Shown here: piece by piece, positions 52,250 through 62,841 of the stretch
Layout: the number at the start of each line of letters is the position of its first letter
How positions within the stretch are numbered: the first letter of the stretch is position 1
DNA from: Dechloromonas denitrificans
GTDB lineage: Bacteria > Pseudomonadota > Gammaproteobacteria > Burkholderiales > Rhodocyclaceae
Assembly (NCBI RefSeq): GCF_001551835.1
Contig: NZ_LODL01000019.1
Coordinates: forward strand, 90,475 to 154,474
DNA length: 64,000 nt
Reading direction: 5' to 3'
Notes under the pieces: model-generated
The model's input: the letters and a program-made list of their open reading frames with translations, nothing else
The model's database searches: none
Told to the model about the DNA's origin: nothing
Translations under genes and position numbers: made by a program

Positions 52250-54958
52250 TCAGCCGGGGAAAACTGCCTCCCACAGGCGGTTGACCGCAGCAATGTGCTG
52301 TTCGACGCCTTCCCGCGGGATCGGCGCCTTGGGCGTTGCGCTCAGGCGCTTGGCGTGTTGCAGGCGGCGGTATTCGCGGTAGGCGTTGCCGGCGGCGGCC
52401 GCCTGTTGCGGGTCGATCAGCCCGAGTTCGCCGGCCATGCGGAGCAGGGCGATGTTGCCGAGGTTGCCGGTCAGGCTGGGGTGCTGGTGGGCGTAGCCGA
52501 GGACTAGGTACTGGACGATGAACTCGACGTCGACGATGCCGCCCTGGTCGTGCTTGAGAGCGAACTCGGTGGCGCTGTTCAGGGCATGCGCGTCGTACAT
52601 CTTCTGGCGCATGGCGACGACTTCGGCCTTCAGCTTGGCGAGATCGCGCGGCTGGCAGAGGATTTCGCAGCGGATCGCTTCGAAGCGGGCGCCGACCGCC
52701 GGATCGCCGGCGCAGAAGCGGGCCCGGGTCAGCGCCTGGTGTTCCCAGACCCAGGCATTCTTCAGTTCGTAGTCGCGGAAGGCGTCGACCGAAACGGCGA
52801 GCAGGCCGGCGTCGCCGTTCGGGCGCAGGCGGAGGTCGGTTTCGAACAGCATGCCGGCCGAAGTCTGGCTCGACAGCCAGGTGTTCAGGCGCTGACCGAG
52901 GCGGGTGTAGTTTTCCGCGGCATCCTGATCGTCATCGTCGTAGAGGTAAACGAGGTCGAGGTCGGAGGCGTAGCCGAGTTCCTTGCCGCCCATCTTGCCG
53001 TAGCCGATGACGGCGAATTTCGGTATTGGGCAATGCCGGTTCTTGATCTTGCTCCAGGCCAGCGGCAGCGTTTCCTGAACGATGATGTCGGCCAGTTCGG
53101 TCAGGTGGTCGGAGAGGTGTTCGATGGTCTGCAGGCCGGCGATGTCCTGGGCGAGCAGGCGGAAAACCTGGGCGTGGTGCGTTTCGCGCAGGATGTCCAT
53201 CTCGCGCTCGGTGTCGCCGGCGTGGTCGGTCAGATTGCGCCGCAGGCTGTCGCGGAAGCCGGCCCAGTCGGTGGCGCTGTCGTAGAGTCGGGGGTCGAGC
53301 AGTTCGTCGAGCAGCAGCGGGTGGCGGTTCAGGTATTCGGTCGCCCAGTTCGAGGCGCAGACCATGTCGGCGACGCGGCGCAGCGCCATCGGGTACTGCT
53401 GCAGCAGGGCCAGGTAGGAACCGCGGCGGGCGATGCCTTCGAGGAACTGCAGGCCGCGGACCAGCGTCGTGTCCGGGTCGTGGGTGGCGCCAGCCGCTTC
53501 GATCAGGCGCGGGCCGACCGCGTCGAGGCGGGCCCGGTTGGTTGCCGGCAATTGCTGGTAGCGGCTGGAGGCGCGCAGGTCGGCGAGACGGGCGATGGCG
53601 TCCTTCGGGTGGCGGAAGCCGAGATTGCCGAGGCCTTCGATGGCGGTATCTTCGTCGAGCTGGCTGAGCCAGAGGCCGGTCAGCGGGTGTTCGCCGGCTT
53701 CGGGGTCGGAGAAGACTTCGCCGAAGTGGCGGCTGACTTTTTCGCGGTGGCCGTTGAGGACGGCGAGCATCGCCGCCCAGTCCGGGAAATCCATGCTCTG
53801 CGCGATTTTTGCCTGTTCTGAGGCGTCGACCGGCAGCATGTGGGTCTGCTTGTCCTCGACGTACTGCAGCCGGTGTTCGAGGCGGCGCAGGAAGACGTAG
53901 GCTTCGCGCAGCTCCTGTTCGGTTTCGGCCGGGATCAGCTTGCGTTCGACGAGCAGCTTGAGCACCGACAGCGTCGGCCGGATCTGTAGTGCCGGGTCGC
54001 GGCCGCCGCGAATCAGCTGGAAGACCTGGGCGATGAATTCGACTTCGCGGATACCGCCCGGGCCGAGCTTGACGTGGTCGGCCATGTCCTTGCGCGCCAC
54101 TTCGCGGCGGATCTGGGCGTGCAGGTCGCGCATGGCGTTGATGGCACCAAAATCGAGATACTTGCGGAAGACGAAGGGCCGGGAGATCCGGCGCAGCGCC
54201 GTCATCCAGTCGCCGAGCGCGGCGCCGTCGGCATTCGGGCCGGCATTCATGACGCGCGACTTGATCCAGGCGTAGCGTTCCCACTCGCGGCCCTGGGTGA
54301 TGAAATAGTTTTCCAGCGAATCGAGCGAGCAGACCAGTGGCCCGGAGTCGCCGTTCGGGCGCAGCCGCATGTCGACGCGGAAGACCTGGCCGTCGGCGGT
54401 CAGGTCGCCCAAGGCGCCGATCACCCGCTTGCCGAGACGGGTGAAAAAATCGTAGTTCTCGATGCTCTTCTTGCCGTCGGTGTCGCCTTCTTCCGGGTAA
54501 ACGAAGATGTAGTCGACATCGGAGGAGACGTTCAGCTCGCGGCCGCCCAGTTTGCCCATGCCGATGATCAGCAGGCGCTGCGGCTGGCCGGCCTTGTCGA
54601 GCGGCTCGCCATAGGTCGCGGCGAGCTGGCGGTGATAATAGTCGAGCGCGAAATTGGTCGTCACGTCGGCCAGCATGGTCATGCTTTCGACGACCTCGGC
54701 GAGCGGTGCCAGACCGCACAGGTCGCGCAGCGCAATATGCGCCATCGCCCGGTGACGCAGGCGGCGCAGTGCCGAGCGGACTGCTTCGTCGTCGGTGAAC
54801 TCCTGGTGCAACGGTGTCAGCAGCAGGTCTTCGCTGAGCGGCTGCAGCCAGGTCGCGGCCAGTTCCGGGATCAGCGCCGGGCGCGCCTGCAGCAGGTTGG
54901 CCAGGTAGCGGCTGTGGCCGAGCGCGGTCTGCCAGCGGGGGTCGAGAGTGTTGTCCAT
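52250..54958 (-). CDS. glnE: Glutamine synthetase adenylyltransferase/adenylyl-removing enzyme
   Basis: 902 aa. Bifunctional regulator of glutamine synthetase. Two nucleotidyltransferase cores: N-terminal adenylyl-removing (GMGKLGGRELNVSSDVDYIF, about 132-152) and C-terminal adenylyltransferase (GYGKMGGKELGYASDLDLVY, about 640-660), with PII-binding regions between. Slightly shorter than E. coli GlnE (946). Start ATG 54958. Divergent from yhdP. Confidence 0.96.
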   Translation of the reverse strand: MDNTLDPRWQTALGHSRYLANLLQARPALIPELAATWLQPLSEDLLLTPLHQEFTDDEAVRSALRRLRHRAMAHIALRDLCGLAPLAEVVESMTMLADVTTNFALDYYHRQLAATYGEPLDKAGQPQRLLIIGMGKLGGRELNVSSDVDYIFVYPEEGDTDGKKSIENYDFFTRLGKRVIGALGDLTADGQVFRVDMRLRPNGDSGPLVCSLDSLENYFITQGREWERYAWIKSRVMNAGPNADGAALGDWMTALRRISRPFVFRKYLDFGAINAMRDLHAQIRREVARKDMADHVKLGPGGIREVEFIAQVFQLIRGGRDPALQIRPTLSVLKLLVERKLIPAETEQELREAYVFLRRLEHRLQYVEDKQTHMLPVDASEQAKIAQSMDFPDWAAMLAVLNGHREKVSRHFGEVFSDPEAGEHPLTGLWLSQLDEDTAIEGLGNLGFRHPKDAIARLADLRASSRYQQLPATNRARLDAVGPRLIEAAGATHDPDTTLVRGLQFLEGIARRGSYLALLQQYPMALRRVADMVCASNWATEYLNRHPLLLDELLDPRLYDSATDWAGFRDSLRRNLTDHAGDTEREMDILRETHHAQVFRLLAQDIAGLQTIEHLSDHLTELADIIVQETLPLAWSKIKNRHCPIPKFAVIGYGKMGGKELGYASDLDLVYLYDDDDQDAAENYTRLGQRLNTWLSSQTSAGMLFETDLRLRPNGDAGLLAVSVDAFRDYELKNAWVWEHQALTRARFCAGDPAVGARFEAIRCEILCQPRDLAKLKAEVVAMRQKMYDAHALNSATEFALKHDQGGIVDVEFIVQYLVLGYAHQHPSLTGNLGNIALLRMAGELGLIDPQQAAAAGNAYREYRRLQHAKRLSATPKAPIPREGVEQHIAAVNRLWEAVFPG

Positions 54959-55060
54959 GATTGCTCAATCGGCAGCTTTGCCGAAAAGGATAGAATGCCG
55001 GTTTTGGCGAGCATTTGATTGTAGTGACCTATCACCCCTTCTGGCAAAACGGTTTGACGC

Positions 55061-58000
55061 GTGAATAGCCCGGTCTCCCGGCAGGAAATCCGTTCGGCTG
55101 TCTATTACCGCTTGCACTGGCTGTGGCCGATCCTGGCCCGGCCGGCCGTCCAGCGCGGCCTGCGCCTGCTCGGCTGGGGGATGTTCGCCACCTGGCTGCT
55201 CTTCGCCATGCTGGTGCTGGTCCTGCGTTACGCGGTGCTGCCCAAGGTCGGCGACTACCAGGCCGAGATCGAGCAGGCCGCCTCGCGCGCCGTCGGTCAA
55301 CCGGTCAAGATCGGCAACATCGAGGCCCGCTGGCAGGGGCTGAATCCCGATCTGGTCCTTGATAATGTGCAGGTCTTCGATCGTCAGGGACAACCGGCCT
55401 TTTCGCTGCAGCGGGTGGAGAGCGTGCTCTCCTGGCAGACCCTGTGGCGCCTGCGTCCGATGCTGTCGCTGCTTGCCTTCGATGGCACGGTGCTGCACGT
55501 GCGGCGCGAAGCCAGCGGCAAGATCACCGTCGCCGGCATGGATACCGAGGGCGAGAGCGACCCCGCCTTCGCCGAATGGGTGCTGGCGCAAAGCCATATC
55601 CGCATCCGCGATGCGACCATCGTCTGGGAAGACCGCCTTCGCCAGGCGCCGCCGCTGGTCCTCGAAGACCTCCAGTTCGGCCTCGACAACAGCGGCCGCC
55701 GGCATCGTTTCGGCCTGTCGGCGGTGCCGCCGGCCGAACTGGCGGCGCGCATCGACATCCGTGGCGAAGTGAAGGGCGATATCGGCGAGGCGCTCGAGCA
55801 TCTCTCCGGCAAGATTTTTGTCGAACTGGACTACGCCGACCTCGCCGGCTGGCGTAGCTGGGTCGATTACCCGCTGCAGTTGCCGCAGGGCCGCGGCGCC
55901 TTGCGCCTGTGGGGCGACTTCGAGGAGGGTGGTGGCAAGCTGACGGCCGACGTCGCGCTGGAAGAGGTCCGCCTGCGTCTGGGCCGCAAGCTGCCCGAAC
56001 TCGCTCTGGCCAGCATGCGCGGCCGGCTGGAAGGGCGCTACAAACCGAATGAATGGGCCGTGATCGGCCGCAAGGTGGAATTGCTGAGCGAAGACGGGAC
56101 GCGCGTCGCACCGACCGATTTCCAGGCCGACTGGCGGCAGAATCCGCAGAGCGGTGCGATCAGCGGCAGCGCCAGCGCCAGCTTCCTCGATCTCGGCATT
56201 CTCGCCCGGCTGGCCGCTTACATGCCGCTCGATGCGCGCAGCCGCGAACTGTTGCAGACGCACCAGCCGCAGGGTCGGATCAGCGAATTGCGGGCCAGTT
56301 GGGGGCTGGAGGGCGACGCCTTGAAGCGTTACGCCCTGAAAGCCTCGTTCGCCGAACTGGGGATCGAGGCCGGCGGTTACTTTCCTGGCGCCAACGGCCT
56401 GTCCGGCCTGATCGACCTCAGTGAAAAGGGCGGCGACCTGATCCTCGACTCAGCCACTTCCAGCCTGTCGCTGCCGGCCGTTTTTCCCGAGCCGGAGATT
56501 GCGCTCGATACGCTGAAGGCGCGGGCGAGCTGGAAAAATTCGCCGACGGCGACCGACGTCAAGCTGGACAAGCTCGAATTCGCCGGCCCGGAGGCGGCTG
56601 GCTCGGCGCGCGGCACCTATCGTTACACTGGCGAGGGGCCGGGTGAAATCGACCTCACGGCGGCGGTCGACCGCGCCGATGGCCGAGCTGTCTGGCGTTA
56701 CATGCCGCACGCGGTCAATGCCGATGCCCGTGCCTGGCTGCGTCGCGGCATCGTCGCCGGCCGCGGCTACGACGGCCGCCTGACGCTGAAGGGCAATTTG
56801 CGCGACTTCCCGTTCCGCGACGGCAAGGGTGGTCTGTTCATCGTCACCGCCAAGGCGGCCGACGCCAAGGTCGACTACGCGCCGGGCTGGCCGACCATCG
56901 AGCACATCGACGCCGACATGAGTTTCGGCATCGGCATGAAGATCCAGGCGAGCCAGGGGAGCATCCTCGGCGCCAAGCTGTCGGACGTGACGGTTGAAAT
57001 TCCCGATTTCGAATCGCACGAGGAAATGCTGCTCGTGCGCGGCGAGGCACAGGGGCCGACCAGCGAGTTCTTCCGCTTCATCGACCAGAGCCCGGTCGCC
57101 AACAAGATCGACCGCTTTACCGAGGGCATGAAGGCGGTCGGCAATGGCCGGCTCGATCTCGAACTCGACATTCCCTTGCGCCATGCGCTCGATACCAAAA
57201 TGCGCGGCGATTACCATTTTCTCGGCAACCAGTTGCAGCCGCTGGCCGGTCTGCCGCCGCTGACCCAGGTCAATGGCCGCCTGCGGCTGACCGAAAACAC
57301 CGTCGCCGCCCAGGACATCACCGGCAAGGTCTTCGGCGGCCCGCTCAAGGTGCTGGTCAAGAGCAACGGCGACAAGGTCGGCGTGCTGGCCAGCGGCACG
57401 GCCAATGTCGGTGAGGTGAGCGCGCACTTCGGCTGGCCGCTGATCAACCACCTGTCCGGTCGCGCCGACTGGAAGGCCGATATCGCCATTCGCAAGCGCA
57501 ATGCCGATGTCGTCATCGAGTCCGACCTGCTCGGCGTCAGTTCGCCCTTGCCGGAGCCCTTGAACAAGAGCGCGACGATGGCCTTGCCGCTGCGTATCGA
57601 ACGGACGGCGCCGGACCCGACGCGCGAACAGTACCGGATCACGCTCGGTCGGGTGGCGCAGGGGCTGGTCGTCCGCCGCGGCGAGTCGTGGGAACGCGGC
57701 GTTCTGGCCGTTGGCGAAGCCGAGCCGCGCCTGCCCGAGAAGGGGCTGGCGGTGCGGGTGGTGACGCCACGGATCGATGCCGATGCCTGGCGCAACTTCC
57801 TGCCGGACGGTGCGGCGGGCGAGGCCGGTAGCAACGCTAACGGCGCCGCGAATGGCGGCTTGGCGCTCAGTCTGGTCAGCCTTAAGACGCCGCAGTTGCG
57901 CCTCTTCGGCCGCGACTACAACCAGGTCGAAAGCAGCCTGCGGCCGCGTGATGGCGGCTGGCAGATCGGCCTCAATACGCGCGAGGCGGTCGGCGATATT

Positions 58001-58963
58001 TTCTGGCGCAGCGCCGGCGAAGGCTGGGTCGAGGGCTATTTCAAGCGCCTGGTCATCCGGCCGGCGAGCGAGATGGGTGACGGCAATGCGACGCTGATCA
58101 ATTCCTTGCCCGGGATGAGTCTGCAGGTCGAGGATTTCCAGATCGGCGAGAAGGCCCTGGGCCGGCTGGACTTGAAGGCGCGCAACGACAAAGGCGCCTG
58201 GTACCTCGATTCGCTCAGTTTGCAGAATCCGGACGGCGGTCTGAAGGGCAAGGCGATCTGGGCCAATGTCGGGCGCCATCAGACGCGGCTCGATTTCGAA
58301 CTGGTCGCCAAGGATGCTGGCAAGCTGCTCGACCGCCTCGGCTTTGCCGATGCCGTCCGGCGCGGCACGGCGACGCTGGGCGGCGAACTGCAATGGGCCG
58401 GGCCGCTGACCTCGATTCACTATCCCTCGCTGACCGGCCAGATGTCGGTCAATGCCGAAAAGGGGCAGTTCAACAAGCTGGAGCCGGGGGTCGGCAAACT
58501 GCTCGGCCTGATTTCCCTGCAATCGCTGCCGCGCCGCCTGACCCTCGATTTTCGCGATATTTTCAGCGATGGCCTGGCTTTCGACAGCATCGAAGGCAAG
58601 CTGGCGATCCGCAAGGGCATCATGCGGACCACCGAGCCGTTGCGCATTTACGGGCCGGCGGCACAGATCGAAATGCAGGGCGAAACCGATTTGCAGCGCG
58701 AAACGCAGGACCTGCAAGTCGTCGTCCGCCCGGAAATCGGCGGCCTGGCCGCAGTCGGTACTGCCGCCCTGATCAATCCGGTGGTCGGCGCGGCGGCGCT
58801 GGTCGCCAACACCGTGCTGCAGAAACCGCTCAATCGCCTGTTCAGCTATCGTTATCATGTCACCGGCAGCTGGAGCGACCCGCAGGTCGACAAGGCTGGC
58901 GAAACCCGGCTGGACGTGCCGGCCGGGGCGGCGCCGAAGCCGGAAGAGGAGAACAAGCAGTGA
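55061..58963 (+). CDS. yhdP: YhdP-family AsmA-like protein
   Basis: 1300 aa, GTG start. One N-terminal membrane helix (about 37-57) and a very long beta-rich periplasmic region typical of DUF3971/AsmA-like proteins. E. coli YhdP, TamB and YdbH form a bridge for phospholipid transport to the outer membrane. Long runs with charged and Gly-rich repeats fit. Overlaps the next gene by four bases and is followed by tldD, a common order. Confidence 0.9.
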   Translation: MNSPVSRQEIRSAVYYRLHWLWPILARPAVQRGLRLLGWGMFATWLLFAMLVLVLRYAVLPKVGDYQAEIEQAASRAVGQPVKIGNIEARWQGLNPDLVLDNVQVFDRQGQPAFSLQRVESVLSWQTLWRLRPMLSLLAFDGTVLHVRREASGKITVAGMDTEGESDPAFAEWVLAQSHIRIRDATIVWEDRLRQAPPLVLEDLQFGLDNSGRRHRFGLSAVPPAELAARIDIRGEVKGDIGEALEHLSGKIFVELDYADLAGWRSWVDYPLQLPQGRGALRLWGDFEEGGGKLTADVALEEVRLRLGRKLPELALASMRGRLEGRYKPNEWAVIGRKVELLSEDGTRVAPTDFQADWRQNPQSGAISGSASASFLDLGILARLAAYMPLDARSRELLQTHQPQGRISELRASWGLEGDALKRYALKASFAELGIEAGGYFPGANGLSGLIDLSEKGGDLILDSATSSLSLPAVFPEPEIALDTLKARASWKNSPTATDVKLDKLEFAGPEAAGSARGTYRYTGEGPGEIDLTAAVDRADGRAVWRYMPHAVNADARAWLRRGIVAGRGYDGRLTLKGNLRDFPFRDGKGGLFIVTAKAADAKVDYAPGWPTIEHIDADMSFGIGMKIQASQGSILGAKLSDVTVEIPDFESHEEMLLVRGEAQGPTSEFFRFIDQSPVANKIDRFTEGMKAVGNGRLDLELDIPLRHALDTKMRGDYHFLGNQLQPLAGLPPLTQVNGRLRLTENTVAAQDITGKVFGGPLKVLVKSNGDKVGVLASGTANVGEVSAHFGWPLINHLSGRADWKADIAIRKRNADVVIESDLLGVSSPLPEPLNKSATMALPLRIERTAPDPTREQYRITLGRVAQGLVVRRGESWERGVLAVGEAEPRLPEKGLAVRVVTPRIDADAWRNFLPDGAAGEAGSNANGAANGGLALSLVSLKTPQLRLFGRDYNQVESSLRPRDGGWQIGLNTREAVGDIFWRSAGEGWVEGYFKRLVIRPASEMGDGNATLINSLPGMSLQVEDFQIGEKALGRLDLKARNDKGAWYLDSLSLQNPDGGLKGKAIWANVGRHQTRLDFELVAKDAGKLLDRLGFADAVRRGTATLGGELQWAGPLTSIHYPSLTGQMSVNAEKGQFNKLEPGVGKLLGLISLQSLPRRLTLDFRDIFSDGLAFDSIEGKLAIRKGIMRTTEPLRIYGPAAQIEMQGETDLQRETQDLQVVVRPEIGGLAAVGTAALINPVVGAAALVANTVLQKPLNRLFSYRYHVTGSWSDPQVDKAGETRLDVPAGAAPKPEEENKQ

Positions 58964-59769
58964 GCCAACAGAATTGCCGTATCGCCGCCTTGCAGATGGT
59001 TTCCGGGCCGCGCGTCGCCGACAACCTGGCGCTGGCCGGCCGGCTGGTCGACGAGGCGGTGGCGCAGGGCGCCCAACTGGTCGCGCTGCCCGAATATTTT
59101 CCGATCATCGGCGCGGCCGATGCCGACCGGGTCCGGGCGCGCGAGGATTTCGGCCACGGCCCGATCCAGGACTGGCTGGCGGCAACGGCGCAAAAGCACG
59201 GCATCTGGGTTTTTGCCGGTTCCATCCCGTTGACCGCAAGCCTGCCCGACAAGATGCGGAATTCCAGCCTGGCCTACAACCCGGCCGGCGAATGCGTCGC
59301 CCGTTACGACAAGATGCACCTGTTCGGCTTCAGCAAGGGCGAGGAGTCCTACGACGAGGCCGCCTTCATCGAGGCCGGCAGCCAGCCGGTCGCCGTCGAT
59401 ACGCCGTTCGGCCGCATCGCGCTGTCGATCTGCTACGACCTGCGTTTCCCGGAACTTTACCGGGCGCAGGGGGCGGTCGACCTGATCCTGATGCCGGCCG
59501 CCTTCACCGACACCACCGGCCGCGCGCACTGGGAAATCCTGCTCCGTGCCCGCGCCATCGAGAACCAATGCTACCTGCTGGCAGTCGGACAGGGGGGACG
59601 CCATGAAAACGGCCGCCTGACGCACGGCAACAGCATGATCGTCGACCCCTGGGGCGAAATTCTCGACCGCAAACAGAAAGGGCCGGGCGTCGTCATTGCC
59701 GACCTCGACCACGCCCGCATTGCCGAAATCCGCGAGAGCCTGCCGGCTCTCGCCCACCGTATTCTCTGA
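58960..59769 (+). CDS. Carbon-nitrogen hydrolase (nitrilase superfamily, Nit-like)
   Basis: 269 aa, GTG start. Catalytic triad Glu45 (LPEYF), Lys118 (YDKMHLF) and Cys158 ([11 protein letters not shown]). Closest to Nit1/Nit2-type omega-amidases and deaminated-glutathione amidases, which repair metabolites. Overlaps yhdP by four bases and precedes tldD. Exact substrate not assigned. Confidence 0.88.
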   Translation: MSQQNCRIAALQMVSGPRVADNLALAGRLVDEAVAQGAQLVALPEYFPIIGAADADRVRAREDFGHGPIQDWLAATAQKHGIWVFAGSIPLTASLPDKMRNSSLAYNPAGECVARYDKMHLFGFSKGEESYDEAAFIEAGSQPVAVDTPFGRIALSICYDLRFPELYRAQGAVDLILMPAAFTDTTGRAHWEILLRARAIENQCYLLAVGQGGRHENGRLTHGNSMIVDPWGEILDRKQKGPGVVIADLDHARIAEIRESLPALAHRIL

Positions 59770-59779
59770 CGGAGTTTCA

Positions 59780-61225
59780 ATGAATCCTAACAGCGCCCTG
59801 GCCCAAGCCGAATCCCTGTTGCTCGCGCCCTTCTCGCTGACCGAAGGCGATCTGTCGCGCACCTTCGGCCAGATCCTGACGCATCAGGTCGATTACGCCG
59901 ATCTCTATTTCCAGTATTCCCGTTCCGAGGCCTGGAGCCTCGACGAAGGCATCGTCAAGTCGGGTAGCTTCAACATCGATCAGGGCGTCGGTGTGCGCGC
60001 CATCTCCGGCGAAAAGACGGCCTTTGCCTACTCCGACGACATCAGTTCGCATGCCCTCGGCGATGCCGCCAATGCCGTGCGCGCGATTGCCGCGGCCGGC
60101 CAGAGCGGCAAGCTGCCAGCGCTGAAGCACGGCGCCGCAGCGCGCAACCTGTACGTGCCGCACGACCCGATCGCCTCGCTGCCGGCCGAGGCCAAGGTCA
60201 AGCTGCTCGAACGCCTGGAGAATTTCGCCCGTGCCCTCGATCCGCGAGTGCTGCAGGTCATGGCCTCGCTGGCCGGTGAGTACGAAGTGATCCTCGTTGC
60301 CGGCTCCGATGGACGGCTGGCTGCCGACATCCGGCCGCTGGTCCGCTGTTCGATCTCGGTCATCGTCGAGGAAAACGGCAAGCGCGAGCAGGGCAGCGCC
60401 GGCGGTGGCGGACGTTTCGATTTCGGCTATTTCGACGACGAAATCCTCCAGCGCTACGCCAAGGAAGCCGTCCATCAGGCAGTCACCAACCTGCACGCCG
60501 AGCCGGCCCCGGCCGGCCAGATGACCGTCGTGCTCGGTGCCGGCTGGCCCGGCATCCTGCTCCACGAAGCGGTCGGCCACGGCCTCGAAGGCGACTTCAA
60601 CCGCAAGGGCAGTTCCGCCTTCAGCGGCCGCCTCGGCCAGCGCGTCGCGGCCGAAGGCGTCACCGTGATCGACGACGGCACGATCGCCGACCGTCGCGGT
60701 TCGCTCAACATCGACGACGAAGGCAACACCACCCAGCGCACCGTGCTGATCGAGGACGGTATTCTCAAGGGCTACATGCAGGACAGCCTGAATGCCCGCC
60801 TGATGGGCGTCGCTCCGACCGGCAACGGCCGCCGCGAATCCTTCGCCCACCTGCCCCTGCCGCGCATGACCAACACCATGATGCTGGCCGGCAAGCACGA
60901 TCCGCAGGAGATCATCCAGTCGGTCAAGAAAGGCATCTACGCTGCCAATTTCGGTGGCGGCCAGGTCGATATCACCAGCGGCAAGTTCGTTTTCTCGATG
61001 AGCGAGGCCTACCTGATCGAGGACGGCAAGGTGACGCGGCCGATCAAGGGAGCGACGCTGATCGGCAACGGACCGGACGCGCTGACCCGGGTTTCGATGA
61101 TCGGTAACGACCTCCAGCTCGACCCCGGTGTCGGCACCTGCGGCAAGGACGGGCAGAGCGTGCCGGTCGGCGTTGGCCAGCCAACGCTGCGTATTGATGG
61201 ACTGACGGTGGGCGGAACGGCATAA
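59780..61225 (+). CDS. tldD: Metalloprotease TldD
   Basis: 481 aa. Catalytic subunit of the TldD-TldE protease. Zinc motif [11 protein letters not shown] at about 262-272. Begins with [15 protein letters not shown] 59780 (family start). The partner TldE (PmbA) is not in the window. Confidence 0.95.
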   Translation: MNPNSALAQAESLLLAPFSLTEGDLSRTFGQILTHQVDYADLYFQYSRSEAWSLDEGIVKSGSFNIDQGVGVRAISGEKTAFAYSDDISSHALGDAANAVRAIAAAGQSGKLPALKHGAAARNLYVPHDPIASLPAEAKVKLLERLENFARALDPRVLQVMASLAGEYEVILVAGSDGRLAADIRPLVRCSISVIVEENGKREQGSAGGGGRFDFGYFDDEILQRYAKEAVHQAVTNLHAEPAPAGQMTVVLGAGWPGILLHEAVGHGLEGDFNRKGSSAFSGRLGQRVAAEGVTVIDDGTIADRRGSLNIDDEGNTTQRTVLIEDGILKGYMQDSLNARLMGVAPTGNGRRESFAHLPLPRMTNTMMLAGKHDPQEIIQSVKKGIYAANFGGGQVDITSGKFVFSMSEAYLIEDGKVTRPIKGATLIGNGPDALTRVSMIGNDLQLDPGVGTCGKDGQSVPVGVGQPTLRIDGLTVGGTA

Positions 61226-61252
61226 TTCCATATTCTTGTCATGGGATTGCCG

Positions 61253-61870
61253 ATGAAAACACTCCTTGCTCTCGCCGCCTGGCTGCTCTGCGGCGCCGCT
61301 CTGGCCCAGCCGGCCGCCCAGGATCGTCTGAAGGCCATCCAGGCCGACCCGGCGGCACTCAAGGCCGCCGTCGAAGCCGGTAAAAAAGCTTCCTTCTTCT
61401 GTGCCAATTGCCACGGTGAAGACGGTGTCAGCAAGTCGCCGGAAATTCCCAACCTGGCTGGCCAGAACCCGGCCTACCTGCTCGAACAGGTGCGCAAGTT
61501 CGGTAGCGGCGAGCGCAAGGACCCGTTCATGCAGGGCCTGATCAAGGTTCTGAAGGACGAGGAGCGGGTACAGATCGCGCTGTTCTATGCCAGCACCACG
61601 GTGCTGCCGTCGCGCAGCGATGCGGCGCAGGCGGCGCAGGGCAAGGTGCTGTTCGGCAAGCTGTGCTCCCGCTGTCATGGCGAACAGGCGCATGGCAACG
61701 AGACCTTTCCCCGGCTGGCCGGCCAGAAGCAGCCCTACCTGCGGACCTCGATCATGCGCTATCGCGACGGCACCGGCGAACGCAACAACCAGCTGATGTC
61801 GATTGCCACGGCGAGCTTGAAAAACGAGGACATCACGGCGCTGACCAATTATCTGGGCCAGTTGCCTTAA
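61253..61870 (+). CDS. Dihaem cytochrome c (c4-like)
   Basis: 205 aa with signal peptide (MKTLLALAAWLLCGAALAQ). Two haem sites: CANCH at 50-54 and CSRCH at 138-142. Each half carries a c-type fold, as in cytochrome c4, a periplasmic electron carrier to oxidases. ATG 61253 is preferred over 61241 because it begins directly with a Lys-containing signal peptide. Confidence 0.88.
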   Translation: MKTLLALAAWLLCGAALAQPAAQDRLKAIQADPAALKAAVEAGKKASFFCANCHGEDGVSKSPEIPNLAGQNPAYLLEQVRKFGSGERKDPFMQGLIKVLKDEERVQIALFYASTTVLPSRSDAAQAAQGKVLFGKLCSRCHGEQAHGNETFPRLAGQKQPYLRTSIMRYRDGTGERNNQLMSIATASLKNEDITALTNYLGQLP

Positions 61871-61874
61871 TCTT

Positions 61875-61894
61875 TTGTCATTGTTGTGACAATG
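61875..61894. promoter_or_regulatory. Inverted repeat before the PilJ-domain gene
   Basis: TTGTCA...TGACAA and overlapping CATTGT-TGTG-ACAATG palindromes, directly after the cytochrome stop and 80 bases before the next start. Possible operator or attenuator; no T-run. Confidence 0.3.
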
Positions 61895-61973
61895 TTGATG
61901 GACATCATGGATAGCCGCTAGGGCGGCCGCTACATTGTTAGGCCTTGAAAACGCCTGACATTGCGGAGATGCC

Positions 61974-62756
61974 ATGAAGTCCTTGTGCAAATTTGTGTTG
62001 GCGGCCTGTATTTTTGCCGCCGGCGGCGAAGCACTGGCCCAGATCGGCGATCTCCATTCGGCAATCAACAAGGCGGGCCGCGAGCGCATGCTGTCGCAGC
62101 GCATGGCCAAGGCCTATTTCCAGATCGGCCAGCAGATCGAAGTCGAGCGCTCGAGCAAGCTGCTCGACGCCTCGATCGCCCAGTTCGACCGCCAGCTGGT
62201 CGAATTGAAGAACTACGCACCGACCGCGGAAATCAAGGACACCTACCTGAAGCTGGAAAAAGTCTGGCTGGCCTACAAGGACGTCCTGCTCGGCACGACG
62301 CCGTCGGTGGCGAACGGTCGCAAGGTGCTGGAAATTTCCGAACAGGTACTGGCCCTGGCGCACCAGGGCACTGTCCAACTGGAAAAGCTGTCGGCCAGCC
62401 AGTCCGGGCGGCTGGTCAATGTTTCCGGCCGGCAGCGCATGCTGTCGCAACGCATGGCCAAGTTCTATCAGGCGATGGCCTGGGGCATCGGCGACATGAA
62501 CAGCGCCGCCGAACTGGACAAGGCGCGCAAGGAGTTTGCCGCGGCCCAGCAGGAACTCTCGGCGGCCCCGGTCAATACGCAGCAGATCAAGGATGCGCTG
62601 GAACTGGTCCGCCAGCAGTGGTTCTTCTTTGAAAATGCGCTGAACCAGAAATCGGCCGGCGACAAGCGGGCGCAGACTGCGGTGGCGACGACCAGCGAAC
62701 GTATCCTCGACGAAATGGAAAGCACGGTCGGGCTGTACGAAAAGCTCGGCCGCTGA
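61974..62756 (+). CDS. Periplasmic protein with two PilJ-type (PF13675) domains
   Basis: 260 aa with signal peptide (MKSLCKFVLAACIFAAGGEALAQ). Two copies of a helical module, each with the signature GR-R-RMLSQRMAK (first at about 34-46, second at about 151-163), the ligand-binding fold found in PilJ and nitrate sensors NarX/NarQ. Here it has no membrane or signalling domain, so it is likely a free periplasmic binding protein. No partner is obvious; flanked by a dihaem cytochrome. Confidence 0.75.
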   Translation: MKSLCKFVLAACIFAAGGEALAQIGDLHSAINKAGRERMLSQRMAKAYFQIGQQIEVERSSKLLDASIAQFDRQLVELKNYAPTAEIKDTYLKLEKVWLAYKDVLLGTTPSVANGRKVLEISEQVLALAHQGTVQLEKLSASQSGRLVNVSGRQRMLSQRMAKFYQAMAWGIGDMNSAAELDKARKEFAAAQQELSAAPVNTQQIKDALELVRQQWFFFENALNQKSAGDKRAQTAVATTSERILDEMESTVGLYEKLGR

Positions 62757-62803
62757 GGCGCCGCACCGGGGCGGGCTCGAAATCCGGGCCGCGCATCCGG
62801 TAG

Positions 62804-62825
62804 AATGCTGGGTTTTCAGCATTTT
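62804..62825 (+). terminator. Hairpin between the PilJ-domain gene and aroG
   Basis: AATGCTG (62804-62810) / CAGCATT (62817-62823), loop GGTTTT, then TT. A TAGAAT -10-like sequence lies just before (62801-62806). Weak terminator or leader hairpin for the aroG transcript. Confidence 0.4.
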
Positions 62826-62841
62826 CTGATTGGGGCTGGCC

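Noticed and set aside
52932-54968. Second - strand frame inside glnE (678 codons)
   Set aside because: Overlaps the true glnE frame and consists almost only of Arg, Pro, Ala and Gly.
56450-58858. Antisense frame of 802 codons opposite yhdP
   Set aside because: Shadow of the conserved gene on the other strand; no family features.
59777-62110. Antisense frame of 777 codons opposite tldD and the cytochrome gene
   Set aside because: Spans several real genes on the other strand and has no domain pattern.
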